Source: Microbacterium sp. K24 (GTDB taxonomy: Bacteria; Actinomycetota; Actinomycetes; Actinomycetales; Microbacteriaceae). From it: a stretch of DNA of 64,000 nucleotides. Of the stretch, positions 17,761-26,158 are shown piece by piece. The stretch's first letter is position 1, and each line of letters begins with the position of its first letter. The notes under the pieces are model-generated. The model was not told the DNA's origin. It saw nothing but the letters and a program-made list of their open reading frames with translations, and did no database searches. The stretch spans positions 1-64,000 of the forward strand of contig NZ_SSDJ01000152.1 in NCBI RefSeq assembly GCF_004794465.1, in the 5' to 3' direction. Both the position numbers and the translations under genes were made by a program.

Positions 17761-17851
17761 CTTCAGGTTGCCGTTTGATCGGCCGCGGATAAAGAGAGCC
17801 CTCGCATCAGGCGTCGGGCGCCGCGCAACAAGCTGAAAGGGGATCGAATCT

Positions 17852-18121
17852 ATGGCACTGGAAGCAGACGTCAAGAAGGCGATCATCGAAGAGTACGCGA
17901 CGCACCCCGGTGACACCGGATCCCCCGAGGTGCAGGTCGCAATGCTGACGCAGCGCATCAAGGACCTCACCGAGCACCTCAAGGAGCACAAGCACGACCA
18001 CCACTCGCGTCGTGGCCTGTTCCTGCTCGTCGGTCAGCGCCGTCGTCTGCTCGGCTACCTCCAGGACATCGACATCGCGCGCTACCGCTCGCTGATCGAG
18101 CGTCTTGGTCTTCGCCGATAA
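17852..18121 (+). CDS. rpsO: 30S ribosomal protein S15
   Basis: Primary binder of 16S rRNA in the small-subunit platform. The 89 residues are full length and carry the S15 signature: [31 protein letters not shown] and [16 protein letters not shown] ten bases upstream is the ribosome binding site. pnp, its usual partner, does not follow; a terminator comes directly after. Confidence 0.98.
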   Translation: MALEADVKKAIIEEYATHPGDTGSPEVQVAMLTQRIKDLTEHLKEHKHDHHSRRGLFLLVGQRRRLLGYLQDIDIARYRSLIERLGLRR

Positions 18122-18163
18122 GGCAGAGCGAACCCAGCGTTCAATCGCGCAGAACATTCTTGA

Positions 18164-18194
18164 GAAGGCCGCCCCACGGTGTGGGGCGGCCTTC
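18164..18194 (+). terminator. Terminator of rpsO
   Basis: GAAGGCCGCCCCAC pairs perfectly with GTGGGGCGGCCTTC over 14 bases with a GGT loop. Confidence 0.85.
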
Positions 18195-18207
18195 ATCGTG
18201 TCCGGGG

Positions 18208-18262
18208 TTGATCCCGTCCTGACTTTCCGGTAGGAAAGTAATGAGGCTTTCCACATGGAAAC
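18208..18262 (+). promoter_or_regulatory. Sigma-70-like promoter with two CTTTCC-N4-GGAAAG operators
   Basis: TTGATC (18208-18213), 17 bases, TAGGAA (18231-18236). The perfect palindrome ACTTTCC-GGTA-GGAAAGT (18222-18239) covers the -10. A second copy, CTTTCC-ACAT-GGAAAC (18247-18262), lies 24 bases further on. The regulator encoded second in this operon (19142) is the obvious candidate to bind both. Confidence 0.6.
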
Positions 18263-18276
18263 AGGAGGGGATCCTG

Positions 18277-19158
18277 ATGGACCAGAAACCGATGCCGGGC
18301 GTTCAGCCGCTCGAACCGCCGACGCCGGAAGTGGCGCGACTGTACCTCGACGAGGTCGAATCGGTGACCGAGCGACGCGATTCCCAGGTCGACCTCCGCG
18401 GGCAGGGGTGGATCACGATCGTCGAGGCCCTGGTGATGCTGCTCTTCGTCGCCTGCTGCGCCGTCCTGATCCGATCCGGTCGGGCCTCGCATGTCAGCCT
18501 GCTGCTCTTCGCGATGCTCGCCGCCTCCCAGATCCTGTCTGGGGCGGCGCAGAGCAGGGGAGTGCAGTGGCGCTTTCGCGGCAACCGCACGGTCTACATC
18601 GTCGTCATCGTCTTCACCGTCATCGCCATGCTCAGCAGTTTCGTGCTGTTCCTCGTCGCGCCTCAGCTTCCGCTGGCTTCGGTACTGCTGCCTGCGGCGG
18701 TAGGCACGGCGGCCCTCATGGGGCTCGGCATCCGGCAGCTGTGGGCCGGACGAGACGCGCCTCGCGGCGTCCGTCGTGAGCGCCCGCCGTTCCTCTGGCC
18801 CGCGAGAGGGACCACGATCGGTCTGGGCGCGCTCCTCGGAGCGCTGATCATCGTCGCGGGTACCGCTGATCTGCTCGTGTCGAACCTGCTGGCGATCCTC
18901 GCCGGAGGCGCGATCATCGTGATGAGCATCGGCAACCGCACCGACTGGGGTCCTGTCCATCTGGGCGAAGTATGGCGCTGGCCGCAGTTCGCGATGTTCG
19001 CCCTGGGCGGGCTCCTTCTCACCGCCGTCGTGACTATCGGCGATCGATCCGACCTCGTGAATCCCTGGAGCACGACGATCCTCGGCTCGATCGTCGTCGT
19101 CCTCGCCGTGCTGGTGTCGCTCGTCGGTTCTCCCGCCCGAGGTGGCCGAGATGGGTGA
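18277..19158 (+). CDS. Eight-segment membrane protein of unknown function
   Basis: 293 residues: a soluble N-terminus of about 40 residues, then about eight hydrophobic segments. I chose the ATG at 18277 because AGGAGGGG lies seven bases before it; an in-frame ATG at 18241 has a weaker AGGAAAG. No family recognised. It overlaps the downstream winged-helix regulator gene and shares its promoter, a layout often seen for a membrane sensor or stress protein and its local repressor. That role is inference. Confidence 0.75.
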   Translation: MDQKPMPGVQPLEPPTPEVARLYLDEVESVTERRDSQVDLRGQGWITIVEALVMLLFVACCAVLIRSGRASHVSLLLFAMLAASQILSGAAQSRGVQWRFRGNRTVYIVVIVFTVIAMLSSFVLFLVAPQLPLASVLLPAAVGTAALMGLGIRQLWAGRDAPRGVRRERPPFLWPARGTTIGLGALLGALIIVAGTADLLVSNLLAILAGGAIIVMSIGNRTDWGPVHLGEVWRWPQFAMFALGGLLLTAVVTIGDRSDLVNPWSTTILGSIVVVLAVLVSLVGSPARGGRDG

Positions 19159-19489
19159 CCACGCGGAACCGGAGCGCGACCCGCATCCGCGGACACGGCT
19201 GGACGACAGTTTCTCGACGCCGGTGCGCTTCTCTCTGATGGCCGCGCTCGGCGACAGCATCGAGCTGGACTTCGCCACTCTCGCCGCGATTCTCCAGGCA
19301 GGTGACTCCGTGCTGAGCAAGGCGATCGCCCACCTTCAGGACTCCGGATACGTCGCCACCCGGAAGGTCCATGCCGGGAGCCGCCCGCGCACCTGGGTCC
19401 GCGCGACCACGGAGGGCGCTGACGCGTTCGCCGGCCACCTGCGCGCCCTGCGCGAGATCGTGGAACTGAGCGGCGGACGCATGCCCTGA
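19142..19489 (+). CDS. Winged-helix transcriptional regulator (MarR/ArsR-like, HTH_34 type)
   Basis: 115 residues. After about 25 charged residues comes a compact winged helix: FSLMAALGDSIELDFATLA, LSKAIAHLQDSGYV as recognition helix, and KVHAGSRPRTW as wing. There is no separate ligand domain, as in small PF13601-type regulators. GTG at 19142 or ATG at 19151 could start it; both overlap the upstream stop. It probably represses its own operon through the two palindromes at 18222-18262. Confidence 0.82.
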   Translation: MAEMGDHAEPERDPHPRTRLDDSFSTPVRFSLMAALGDSIELDFATLAAILQAGDSVLSKAIAHLQDSGYVATRKVHAGSRPRTWVRATTEGADAFAGHLRALREIVELSGGRMP

Positions 19490-19515
19490 GCGCGCCGACC
19501 GCCGCTCATCCGATG

Positions 19516-20520
19516 TCAGGCGGGGGCGCCTACCAGATCGGGGTGGTGGATCGCCGCCACATCCGGGTGCGCGCGCAGGCGTGACTTCATGGCGTTCTCG
19601 CCGTAGGTGGCGTGAATCGGGTTGCTCGGATCATCGGTGACGCCCGTGGCCTCGGCGGCCAGGTCGGCAGGGAGCTCGAGCAGGGGGAGCTGCTGGTCGA
19701 GCGCGGGGTTGAAGAAGAACGGGATCGAGATGCGCTCCTCCGGTGCTCGGGGCGAGATGACCCGATGATTCGTCGCCTTCAGGTAGCCGCCGGTGGCGTA
19801 TTCGAGCAGCTCTCCGATGTTGACGACGAAGGCGCCATCGACGGGAGGAGCCGACACCCATTCGCCATCGCGCTCGACCTGCAGACCGCCCTTCCCGGGT
19901 TCGACCCAGAGCAGCGTGAGCACACCGGAGTCCTTATGCGCGCCGACGCCCTGCTGCGGCTCGGGTTCGTGGGAACCCGGGTAGCGGACGATCTTGATCA
20001 GGGTGGACGGGTCGCGGAAGGGCTCGTCGAAGTAGGTCTCGTCGGCTCCGAGGGTCACGGCCCAGGTGCGCAGCAGTTTGCGGGCGATCGCGGTCAGCGT
20101 GTCGTGCCACTCGGTGACGACCTCCTGCAGCTCCGGCTGAGTCGCAGGCCACAGGTTGGGCCCGATGAGGCGGTTGAAGGCGGGGCCGCCCTCGACCGGC
20201 TCGCGCTCCGGCCCGATGTCGATCTGCTCGCGCCAGTCGACCTTGCCCTGCGTCCGCTCCCCGCCGATGCGCGTGTAGCCCCGGAAGTGCGGGCTGTTCA
20301 CGTTCTCGATCGCGAGCTTGTCCTCTTCGGGGAGTGCGAAGAAGTCGAGTGCGGCGCGGTGCAGACGGGCTTCGAGCTCGGGGGAGATGCCCGTGCCGGT
20401 GAGGTAGAAGAAGCCGACGTCATGCGTGGCAGCCCGTAGGTCGTCGCGGAAGCGTGCCGCTGCTTCGGGGCCTTCGTCGAGCTGGGAGAGGTCGAGGACG
20501 GGGAGCGAGAGTTCAGCCAT
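19516..20520 (-). CDS. 2-oxoglutarate/Fe(II) oxygenase, isopenicillin N synthase family
   Basis: 334 residues. The N-terminal DIOX_N region (PVLDLSQL, DVGFFYLTGTGI) is followed by the jelly-roll core. Iron ligands are the His and Asp of AHKDSG near 199-201 and the distal His of NHRVIS near 255; the Arg of RISIPFF near 267 binds the cosubstrate. Such enzymes hydroxylate, desaturate or cyclise small molecules; the substrate is unknown and no biosynthetic cluster surrounds it. Start ATG with TAGCCT exactly six bases upstream. Confidence 0.88.
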   Translation of the reverse strand: MAELSLPVLDLSQLDEGPEAAARFRDDLRAATHDVGFFYLTGTGISPELEARLHRAALDFFALPEEDKLAIENVNSPHFRGYTRIGGERTQGKVDWREQIDIGPEREPVEGGPAFNRLIGPNLWPATQPELQEVVTEWHDTLTAIARKLLRTWAVTLGADETYFDEPFRDPSTLIKIVRYPGSHEPEPQQGVGAHKDSGVLTLLWVEPGKGGLQVERDGEWVSAPPVDGAFVVNIGELLEYATGGYLKATNHRVISPRAPEERISIPFFFNPALDQQLPLLELPADLAAEATGVTDDPSNPIHATYGENAMKSRLRAHPDVAAIHHPDLVGAPA

Positions 20521-20526
20521 GGACCG

Positions 20527-20532
20527 AGGCTA
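20527..20532 (-). promoter_or_regulatory. -10 box for a leaderless oxygenase transcript
   Basis: TAGCCT on the minus strand, six bases, then the ATG at 20520. Same arrangement as at 25026-25031. Confidence 0.5.
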
Positions 20533-20582
20533 CGTCGGCTTCGCCCGGGAGAGGGCGTGTGTTGCGCCGCGTTACCCAGTGC

Positions 20583-20612
20583 TAGAGTCTCGTGGGTAAG
20601 GGATGCCTTACC
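20583..20612 (+). promoter_or_regulatory. efeUOB promoter with a DtxR/IdeR-like palindrome
   Basis: TAGAGT (20583-20588) is a plausible -10. Immediately downstream GGTAAGG-GATG-CCTTACC (20595-20612) is a perfect 7-4-7 palindrome at the expected transcription start, resembling iron boxes of actinobacterial DtxR/IdeR repressors. Placement before an iron-uptake operon supports iron repression. Confidence 0.6.
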
Positions 20613-20640
20613 TCAGTCTTCGCCAGAGAGTCTTCCTTCC

Positions 20641-21582
20641 GTGCTCGCAACCTTTCTCATCGGCCTCCGTGAGGGCCTCGAGGCCGCGCTCGTCGTCGGC
20701 ATCCTCGTGGCCTACCTCCGTCGACTCGGCCGGCAGGATGCTCTGCCGAAGCTCTGGGCCGGTGTCGGTCTCGCCATCGCCCTCGCCCTGGGCATCGGCG
20801 CCGTCCTCACGTTCGGTGCGTACGAGCTCACCTTCGCCGCCCAGGAGCTGATCGGAGGCGGACTCTCGTTGCTCGCCGTCGGCATGGTGACCTGGATGAT
20901 CTTCTGGATGCAGCGCGCCGGTCGCACCATGAAGGCGACGCTCGAAGGCGGAATCGATCGGGCGCTCACCGTCGGCGGTCTCTGGGCGCTCATCGCGATC
21001 GGCTTCGTCTCGGTCGCCCGCGAAGGCATCGAGACCACACTGCTGCTGTGGTCCATGGTGCAGTCGTTCGGCGACGCGCCCTCCGCCCTGCTCGGCGCCC
21101 TCCTCGGGCTGATCGCCGCGGTGATCATCGGCTGGTTGATCTCCCGCGGCGCGGTGAGACTCGACCTCCGTCGCTTCTTCGCATGGACCGGTGGCTTCCT
21201 CGTGATCGTGGCCGCCGGCGTGCTCGCCTACTCGTTCATGGATCTGCAGGAGGCGGGCGCCCTTCCCGGGCCGTTCACCGCCGCCGCGCCCATCGACGCC
21301 GTCACCGGCGGCGTCGCCGTCGGCTGGGCGGGCTTCCCGTTCGGCTGGGCGTTCGATCTCTCGGCGACGATCGCCCCCGGCGGCCCGCTGGCCGCGATCC
21401 TGCAGGCCACGGTCGGCTTCATGCCCGCGATGACCTGGTTGCAGGTGATCGCCTGGACCGTCTACATCCTCATCGTCGGATCGCTCTACATCCGCGGACT
21501 CCGCTCGCGCCGCCCGTCGAAGCCGCAGGCTCCGACCGAGCCGCAGCTCGCTACATCTCACTCACGACAAGGAGCAGCATGA
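20641..21582 (+). CDS. efeU: Ferrous/ferric iron permease EfeU (FTR1 family)
   Basis: Membrane channel of the EfeUOB iron importer. The 313 residues hold about seven hydrophobic segments and both REGLE-type motifs: REGLEAALVVG near 9-19 and REGIETTLLLW near 134-144, whose Glu residues bind iron. Start is the GTG at 20641; upstream in frame is the promoter region. It overlaps efeO by four bases (ATGA). Confidence 0.93.
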   Translation: MLATFLIGLREGLEAALVVGILVAYLRRLGRQDALPKLWAGVGLAIALALGIGAVLTFGAYELTFAAQELIGGGLSLLAVGMVTWMIFWMQRAGRTMKATLEGGIDRALTVGGLWALIAIGFVSVAREGIETTLLLWSMVQSFGDAPSALLGALLGLIAAVIIGWLISRGAVRLDLRRFFAWTGGFLVIVAAGVLAYSFMDLQEAGALPGPFTAAAPIDAVTGGVAVGWAGFPFGWAFDLSATIAPGGPLAAILQATVGFMPAMTWLQVIAWTVYILIVGSLYIRGLRSRRPSKPQAPTEPQLATSHSRQGAA

Positions 21583-22811
21583 CCACCTTCCACCGGATCC
21601 TCGGGGCGGTAGCCGCCACGGGTGCGGCCGCACTCGTCCTGAGCGGATGCGTCGCGAAGAGCGACGTCGGCGCCTCAGCGGCGTTCGACGTGTCCTCCAC
21701 GGACAGCGACTGCGCCGTCTCGGCAGCGACGGCGAAGAGTGGCACGCTCACATTCGACGTGACCAACGACACCGATCAGGTCTCCGAGTTCTACCTGCTG
21801 GCCGAGGACGGGCTGCGTATCGTCGGCGAGGTCGAGAACATCGCACCGGCGGCATCGCGCACGCTGACCGTCGTCGCCCAGCCCGGCGACTACTTCACCC
21901 TGTGCAAGCCGGGCATGATCGGCGAGGGCGTCGGCAGGAGCGCCTTCACCGTGACGGGTGACCGCGTCGCGGTCGACGGTCCGGATGCCGACCAGAAGCA
22001 GAAGGCCGTCGACCTGTACGCGGCGTTCGTGAAGGATCAGGTGGGACAGCTCGTCCCGGCGGTCGAAGACTTCGTCGCCGCCTACGAATCGGGTGACGAC
22101 GAGACCGCCCGCACGCTCTTCCCGCAGGTCCGCGCCTACTACGAGCGCATCGAGCCGGTCGCCGAGGCGCTGGGCGACCTCGACCCGCGCATCGACTACC
22201 GCGAGGTCGACGCCGTCGCTGAGGGACTGGACTGGACGGGATTCCACCGCATCGAGAAAGACCTGTGGGTGCCCGCTCAGGATGCGCTGAACGCCGATGG
22301 TGAGACGCCGGCCTGGCAGGACTGGGCGCCGTCGACGCCCGAGGAGCGCGCCGATTACGGTGTTCTGCTGCTCGCCGACGTGCAGGAGCTCTACGACTAC
22401 GTGCACTCCGACGACTTCACGACCGCGCTGGACGATCAGGGCATCGGCGGGATCTCGAACGGGGCGATCGCTCTGCTCGACGAGGTCGCCACCGGCAAGA
22501 TCTCCGGCGAGGAGGACTGGTGGTCGGGTACCGACCTGTCCGACTTCGCTGCGAACGTCGAGGGTTCCAAGATGGCCTTCTCGCTCGTGCAGGACTTCGC
22601 GACCGCGCAGGGTGATGACGGTGAAGCGCTCGTCGCCGAGATCGAGTCCGGCTATGCGGCTCTCGAGGGGTCCCTCGCGGTGCACGGTTCGCTCACGGGC
22701 GGTTTCGTCGGATACGCGGAGCTGACCGAAGACGACAAGCGCGAGTTCACCGATCTGATCAACGCGCTGGCCGAGCCGCTGTCGCAGCTCACCGGCACGG
22801 TCCTCGACTGA
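21579..22811 (+). CDS. efeO: EfeO, periplasmic-type iron-binding lipoprotein
   Basis: Extracytoplasmic partner that delivers iron to EfeU. The 410 residues start with a lipoprotein signal ending in LVLSGC (lipid-attached Cys near 25), then an N-terminal cupredoxin-like domain to about 125 (with CKPGM near its end), then the helical M75/imelysin domain with the HxxE motif HRIEKDLW near 223. Overlap with efeU shows coupling. Both EfeO domains are present, so this is the long form. Confidence 0.92.
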   Translation: MTTFHRILGAVAATGAAALVLSGCVAKSDVGASAAFDVSSTDSDCAVSAATAKSGTLTFDVTNDTDQVSEFYLLAEDGLRIVGEVENIAPAASRTLTVVAQPGDYFTLCKPGMIGEGVGRSAFTVTGDRVAVDGPDADQKQKAVDLYAAFVKDQVGQLVPAVEDFVAAYESGDDETARTLFPQVRAYYERIEPVAEALGDLDPRIDYREVDAVAEGLDWTGFHRIEKDLWVPAQDALNADGETPAWQDWAPSTPEERADYGVLLLADVQELYDYVHSDDFTTALDDQGIGGISNGAIALLDEVATGKISGEEDWWSGTDLSDFAANVEGSKMAFSLVQDFATAQGDDGEALVAEIESGYAALEGSLAVHGSLTGGFVGYAELTEDDKREFTDLINALAEPLSQLTGTVLD

Positions 22812-22837
22812 TCGGCTGAGCGGGTACCATCACGGAC

Positions 22838-24148
22838 GTGAACGAACGAGAAGCGGATGCCGCGGCCGACCCGGCGACGGAAGACACGGCCGCGGCCCCC
22901 GCTCCCTCGGGACTGAGCAGGCGAGGGCTCCTGGGCCTCGCGATCGGCGGCGGTGTCGCCGGGTTGGCGGTCGGTGCGGGGGCCGGCATCGCCGGGGGCG
23001 TGGGGATCGGACGCGCGGGAGCGCAGGCCGATGCCCAGACCGCGCACGATTTCTTCGGAGAGCACCAGGCCGGTATCACGACCTCTGTACAGGAGCACCT
23101 GCACTTCGCGAGCTTCGACATGATGCCGCGCACGGACCGCGACGATCTCATCTCCCTCTTGCAGGACTGGTCGTATGCGGCCTCCCGCATGACGCAGGGC
23201 CTGGAGGTCAGCGCCAGTGGGGCGGTGAACGGCCCGGCCGAGGCGCCGCCGGACGACACCGGCGAGGCGCTGGGTCTCCCGGCGGCGAACCTCACGATCA
23301 CCTTCGGCTTCGGGCCTGGCCTCTTCGAGAACGAAGACGGCGACCGTTACGGGATCGCGTCCCTCCGTCCGTCAGGGTTGGAGCGCCTCCCGGCGTTCCT
23401 CGGCGACGACCTCGACCCGCAGGCCTCGCACGGCGACCTGTGCATCCAGGCCTGCGCCGATGATCCGCAGGTCGCCGTGCACGCGATCCGCAACCTCAGC
23501 CGCATCGCCTTCGGACGTGCCCGCCTGCGCTGGTCGCAGCTGGGATTCGGGAAGACATCGCGCACGACATCGGGGCAGGCGACGCCGCGGAACCTGTTCG
23601 GCTTCAAAGACGGCACGGCGAACATCCTGGCCGACGACACGGCCGCGCTCGACGACCACGTCTGGGTGGCGAAGAAGGACGAGCCCTCCTGGCTCGCCGG
23701 CGGGTCCTATCTCGTCGCACGGAAGATCGCCATGCTCATCGAGACCTGGGATCGTGTGCGCCTCGCCGAGCAGGACACGATCATCGGCAGGGACAAGGGG
23801 AAGGGTGCACCGCTTTCGGGCGGCGACGAGTTCACGGCCCCCGACTTCGGCGGCGCGTCGATCGACGCGAACAGCCACGTCCGTCTCGCGCATCCCGACC
23901 AGAACGACGGCATCCGCATCCTCCGTCGCGGGTACAACTACGTCGACGGGAACAACGAGCTCGGCCGGCTCGATGCCGGACTGTTCTTCCTGTCGTATCA
24001 GCGAGATCCCGCCCAGTTCATCTCGCTGCAGCGCCGGCTCTCGACAGACCTCATGAACGAGTACATCCGACACGTCGGCTCCGGCATCTGGGCGATCCCG
24101 CCGGGCGTGAAGCCCGGCTCCTACGTGGGGGCGGAGCTGTTCGCCTAG
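22838..24148 (+). CDS. efeB: EfeB, Dyp-type haem peroxidase / deferrochelatase
   Basis: Third member of the iron importer, exported folded with haem. The 436 residues begin with a Tat signal: SRRGLLGLAIGGGVAGLA near 26-43. The Dyp signature GFKDGTANI near 251-259 carries the catalytic Asp, and the His of NSHVRLAHP near 347 is the likely proximal haem ligand. GTG start. Besides the efeU promoter it may have its own, as TACCAT lies seven bases before the GTG. Gap to efeO is 26 bases. Confidence 0.93.
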   Translation: MNEREADAAADPATEDTAAAPAPSGLSRRGLLGLAIGGGVAGLAVGAGAGIAGGVGIGRAGAQADAQTAHDFFGEHQAGITTSVQEHLHFASFDMMPRTDRDDLISLLQDWSYAASRMTQGLEVSASGAVNGPAEAPPDDTGEALGLPAANLTITFGFGPGLFENEDGDRYGIASLRPSGLERLPAFLGDDLDPQASHGDLCIQACADDPQVAVHAIRNLSRIAFGRARLRWSQLGFGKTSRTTSGQATPRNLFGFKDGTANILADDTAALDDHVWVAKKDEPSWLAGGSYLVARKIAMLIETWDRVRLAEQDTIIGRDKGKGAPLSGGDEFTAPDFGGASIDANSHVRLAHPDQNDGIRILRRGYNYVDGNNELGRLDAGLFFLSYQRDPAQFISLQRRLSTDLMNEYIRHVGSGIWAIPPGVKPGSYVGAELFA

Positions 24149-24155
24149 ACGCGGG

Positions 24156-25019
24156 TCACGTCTCGAGCATCCGCACGACGTGCTCGGCCATGGCGTCGGC
24201 GCCGAAGTGATCGTCTGCCGTGATCGTCACGACGGCGTCGCCCGCGAAGATCACCAGCTGGCCGTACGCGCCGTGGAGTCTCCAGGCGTCGCCGGGGCCG
24301 CCCCAGCCGGCGAGCGCGTAGCGGTCGTAGCCGGGTGACGCTCCGGCGACCACCCAGTCGGCGTGCATCGCGTCGACCAGTCCCGGCGACACGATCCTGC
24401 GGCCGTCCCACATGCCGCGGTCGCGGATCAGCCGCCCGATACGCGCCAGCTCCTCGGTGCGGAGGGCGAGCCCGCCGCCGGCGACGATCCGGCCGTGGGG
24501 GCAGCGCTGCCACTCCACGTCGCGGATGCCGAGGGGCGCGAACAGCCGCGCGGCGAGGTACTCGCCGACGTCGCCGACGTGGGCGGCGAGCACCGTCATC
24601 GCGGTGTAGGTGCTCGCGTTGGAGTACTGGAAGACGCGGCCGCGCGAGGGGCGGCGGAGGAACTCGCGGGCGAGATCCGGCCAATCGGTCATCATCGTCT
24701 CCGACCACGGCAGATCGATGCCGCTCGTCATCGTCAGGAGATGGCGGAGCGTGACGCCGTCGACGCCGGCTCCGAGGTCGACGTCGTCGAGATGCTCGGC
24801 AACGGGTGCGTCGAGGTCGACGAGCCCCTCGTCGCCCGCGATGCCTGCCGCGAGCACGCACACGCCTTTGGCCGCGGAATGCACGTCTTCGCGGATGTCG
24901 GGCGACCAGCGGTGCTCTGCGACGTCGGAGCCGATCAGCACGTGGAGCCCGTGAGCGGCGAATCCGCTCGCATCCGCTGCCTGCACGATCCGGTCGCGGA
25001 CGGTCAGCGCACGGGTCAT
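24156..25019 (-). CDS. Serine hydrolase, beta-lactamase / class C penicillin-binding protein family
   Basis: 287 residues. The SxxK nucleophile motif is SAAK (48-51) and the YxN motif is YSN near 133-135; a C-terminal HGAYGQ stands where the KTG-like triad would be. No signal peptide, so probably a cytoplasmic esterase or peptidase rather than a resistance enzyme. The ATG has TAGCCT exactly six bases upstream. Convergent with efeB with only seven bases between. Substrate unknown. Confidence 0.85.
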   Translation of the reverse strand: MTRALTVRDRIVQAADASGFAAHGLHVLIGSDVAEHRWSPDIREDVHSAAKGVCVLAAGIAGDEGLVDLDAPVAEHLDDVDLGAGVDGVTLRHLLTMTSGIDLPWSETMMTDWPDLAREFLRRPSRGRVFQYSNASTYTAMTVLAAHVGDVGEYLAARLFAPLGIRDVEWQRCPHGRIVAGGGLALRTEELARIGRLIRDRGMWDGRRIVSPGLVDAMHADWVVAGASPGYDRYALAGWGGPGDAWRLHGAYGQLVIFAGDAVVTITADDHFGADAMAEHVVRMLET

Positions 25020-25025
25020 CCGCTC

Positions 25026-25031
25026 AGGCTA
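25026..25031 (-). promoter_or_regulatory. -10 box for a leaderless serine hydrolase transcript
   Basis: TAGCCT, then six bases (GAGCGG), then the ATG at 25019. It overlaps the end of the possible small frame at 25029-25196. Confidence 0.5.
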
Positions 25032-25196
25032 TCGCGGCCGTCGCGAACCGGTCGGATCGTTCCTGCGGCCTTCGCGCGACGCGAGAGCAGGGTCGGTGAA
25101 CAGCCACTTCGGCCGCGGCTCGACGAGCGGGCGGAACAGCCAGCGCACGGGTTTCGTCGCGAGGGCGAGAGCGACGACGACGGACAGGATGGTCAC
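25029..25196 (-). CDS. Possible small membrane protein without a clear start
   Basis: A minus-strand frame that reads like coding sequence: a hydrophobic stretch ILSVVVALALA, then KPVRWLFRPLVEPRPKWLF, then a charged tail. The only ordinary start codon in the non-overlapping part is the GTG at 25196, giving 55 residues, with no Shine-Dalgarno. Convincing residues continue upstream (LRDLEPTWIWLPLV) where only a CTG is available. It may be a real gene with an odd start, or the rest of a decayed one. Confidence 0.3.
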   Translation of the reverse strand: MTILSVVVALALATKPVRWLFRPLVEPRPKWLFTDPALASREGRRNDPTGSRRPR

Positions 25197-25325
25197 GAGG
25201 GGCAGCCAGATCCAGGTCGGCTCGAGATCGCGCAGAGCGCCGGACTCGCGGAACGGGTAGTGGTGGGTGCGCGAGCGGAGGAAACCCCCTGGGCCGGGCC
25301 CGTCGCCGCGTGGTTCTCTCTCTGC

Positions 25326-25937
25326 ATGAACGCTCCACTCACGGCTCTCGCCATCTCCTGCACCCTCAAGCCCTCCCCCGCGGAGTCGAGCTCCGATCTG
25401 CTCGCATCGCAGATCCTCGCTGCTCTCGCCGACCACGGCGTCACGGGCGACGTGGTCCGCGCCGTCGACCACGTGATCAGTCCCGGGGTGGAGAAGGACA
25501 TGGGCGACGGCGACGAGTGGCCAGCGCTGCGACGGCGGGTCCTGGACGCCGACATCCTCGTGTTCGTGACGCCCACCTGGATGGGCCAGCAGTCGAGCGT
25601 GGCCCAGCGTGTGCTCGAGCGCCTCGACGCCGAGCTCAGCGAGACGGATGCCCGCGGACGGCTCACCCTGCTGGACAAGGTCGCGATCGCGGGCATCGTC
25701 GGCAACGAGGACGGCGCGCACCACATCGCCGCGATCCTCTTCCAGTCCCTCAACGACGTCGGCTACACCATCCCCTCGCAGTCGTCGGTCTACTGGAATG
25801 GCGAGGCCATGCACACGACGGACTACAAGGACCTCGAGGAGACGCCGGAGAAGGTCGCGTCGGCCACGGCGACCGCCGCGCGAAACGCTGCGCATCTGGC
25901 ACGCGCGCTGCGGGAGCGCGAGTACCCCGCGAGCTAA
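25326..25937 (+). CDS. Flavodoxin-fold NAD(P)H-dependent oxidoreductase
   Basis: 203 residues of the NADPH-dependent FMN reductase/flavodoxin fold: ALAISCTLKPSPAESSSDLL at the N-terminus as FMN phosphate loop, ILVFVTPTWMGQQSSVAQR near 78-96 as second flavin loop, and AGIVGNEDGAHH near 122-133. Cytoplasmic reductase of quinones, azo dyes or flavins; the electron acceptor is not known. Start is the ATG at 25326; the open frame upstream is a shadow of the serine hydrolase. Single gene. Confidence 0.85.
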   Translation: MNAPLTALAISCTLKPSPAESSSDLLASQILAALADHGVTGDVVRAVDHVISPGVEKDMGDGDEWPALRRRVLDADILVFVTPTWMGQQSSVAQRVLERLDAELSETDARGRLTLLDKVAIAGIVGNEDGAHHIAAILFQSLNDVGYTIPSQSSVYWNGEAMHTTDYKDLEETPEKVASATATAARNAAHLARALREREYPAS

Positions 25938-25972
25938 AATATTGGTTTCTGTCCAAGAATCCTCTCAGAGGG

Positions 25973-26001
25973 TTGACGTCGTTCACAGCGGTCAATAGGT
26001 T
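25973..26001 (+). promoter_or_regulatory. Sigma-70-type promoter of the subtilisin gene
   Basis: TTGACG (25973-25978), a 17-base spacer, TAGGTT (25996-26001). It leaves a leader of about 150 bases before the gene, in which I see nothing further. Confidence 0.6.
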
Positions 26002-26158
26002 CGGTGACGAACCGCTCCGGCGGATTCGACCTCAACAGCCAGCCGGTGTCTCCGCGCTCCCCACGCGGCTCCGCTTCTGAACGAGTCCGCCCCCAGAGCG
26101 GGCCCGGTCGTCGACCCCTGCGGTCGGCGGCAGACGTCCCCACGGCGTCTTCCCACCG

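Noticed and set aside
20608-21561. 317-residue minus-strand frame opposite efeU
   Set aside because: Low-complexity shadow; the plus strand has both REGLE motifs and membrane segments.
24363-25937. 524-residue version of the flavodoxin-fold protein
   Set aside because: The first 321 codons are a shadow of the serine hydrolase; the flavodoxin fold starts right at the ATG at 25326.
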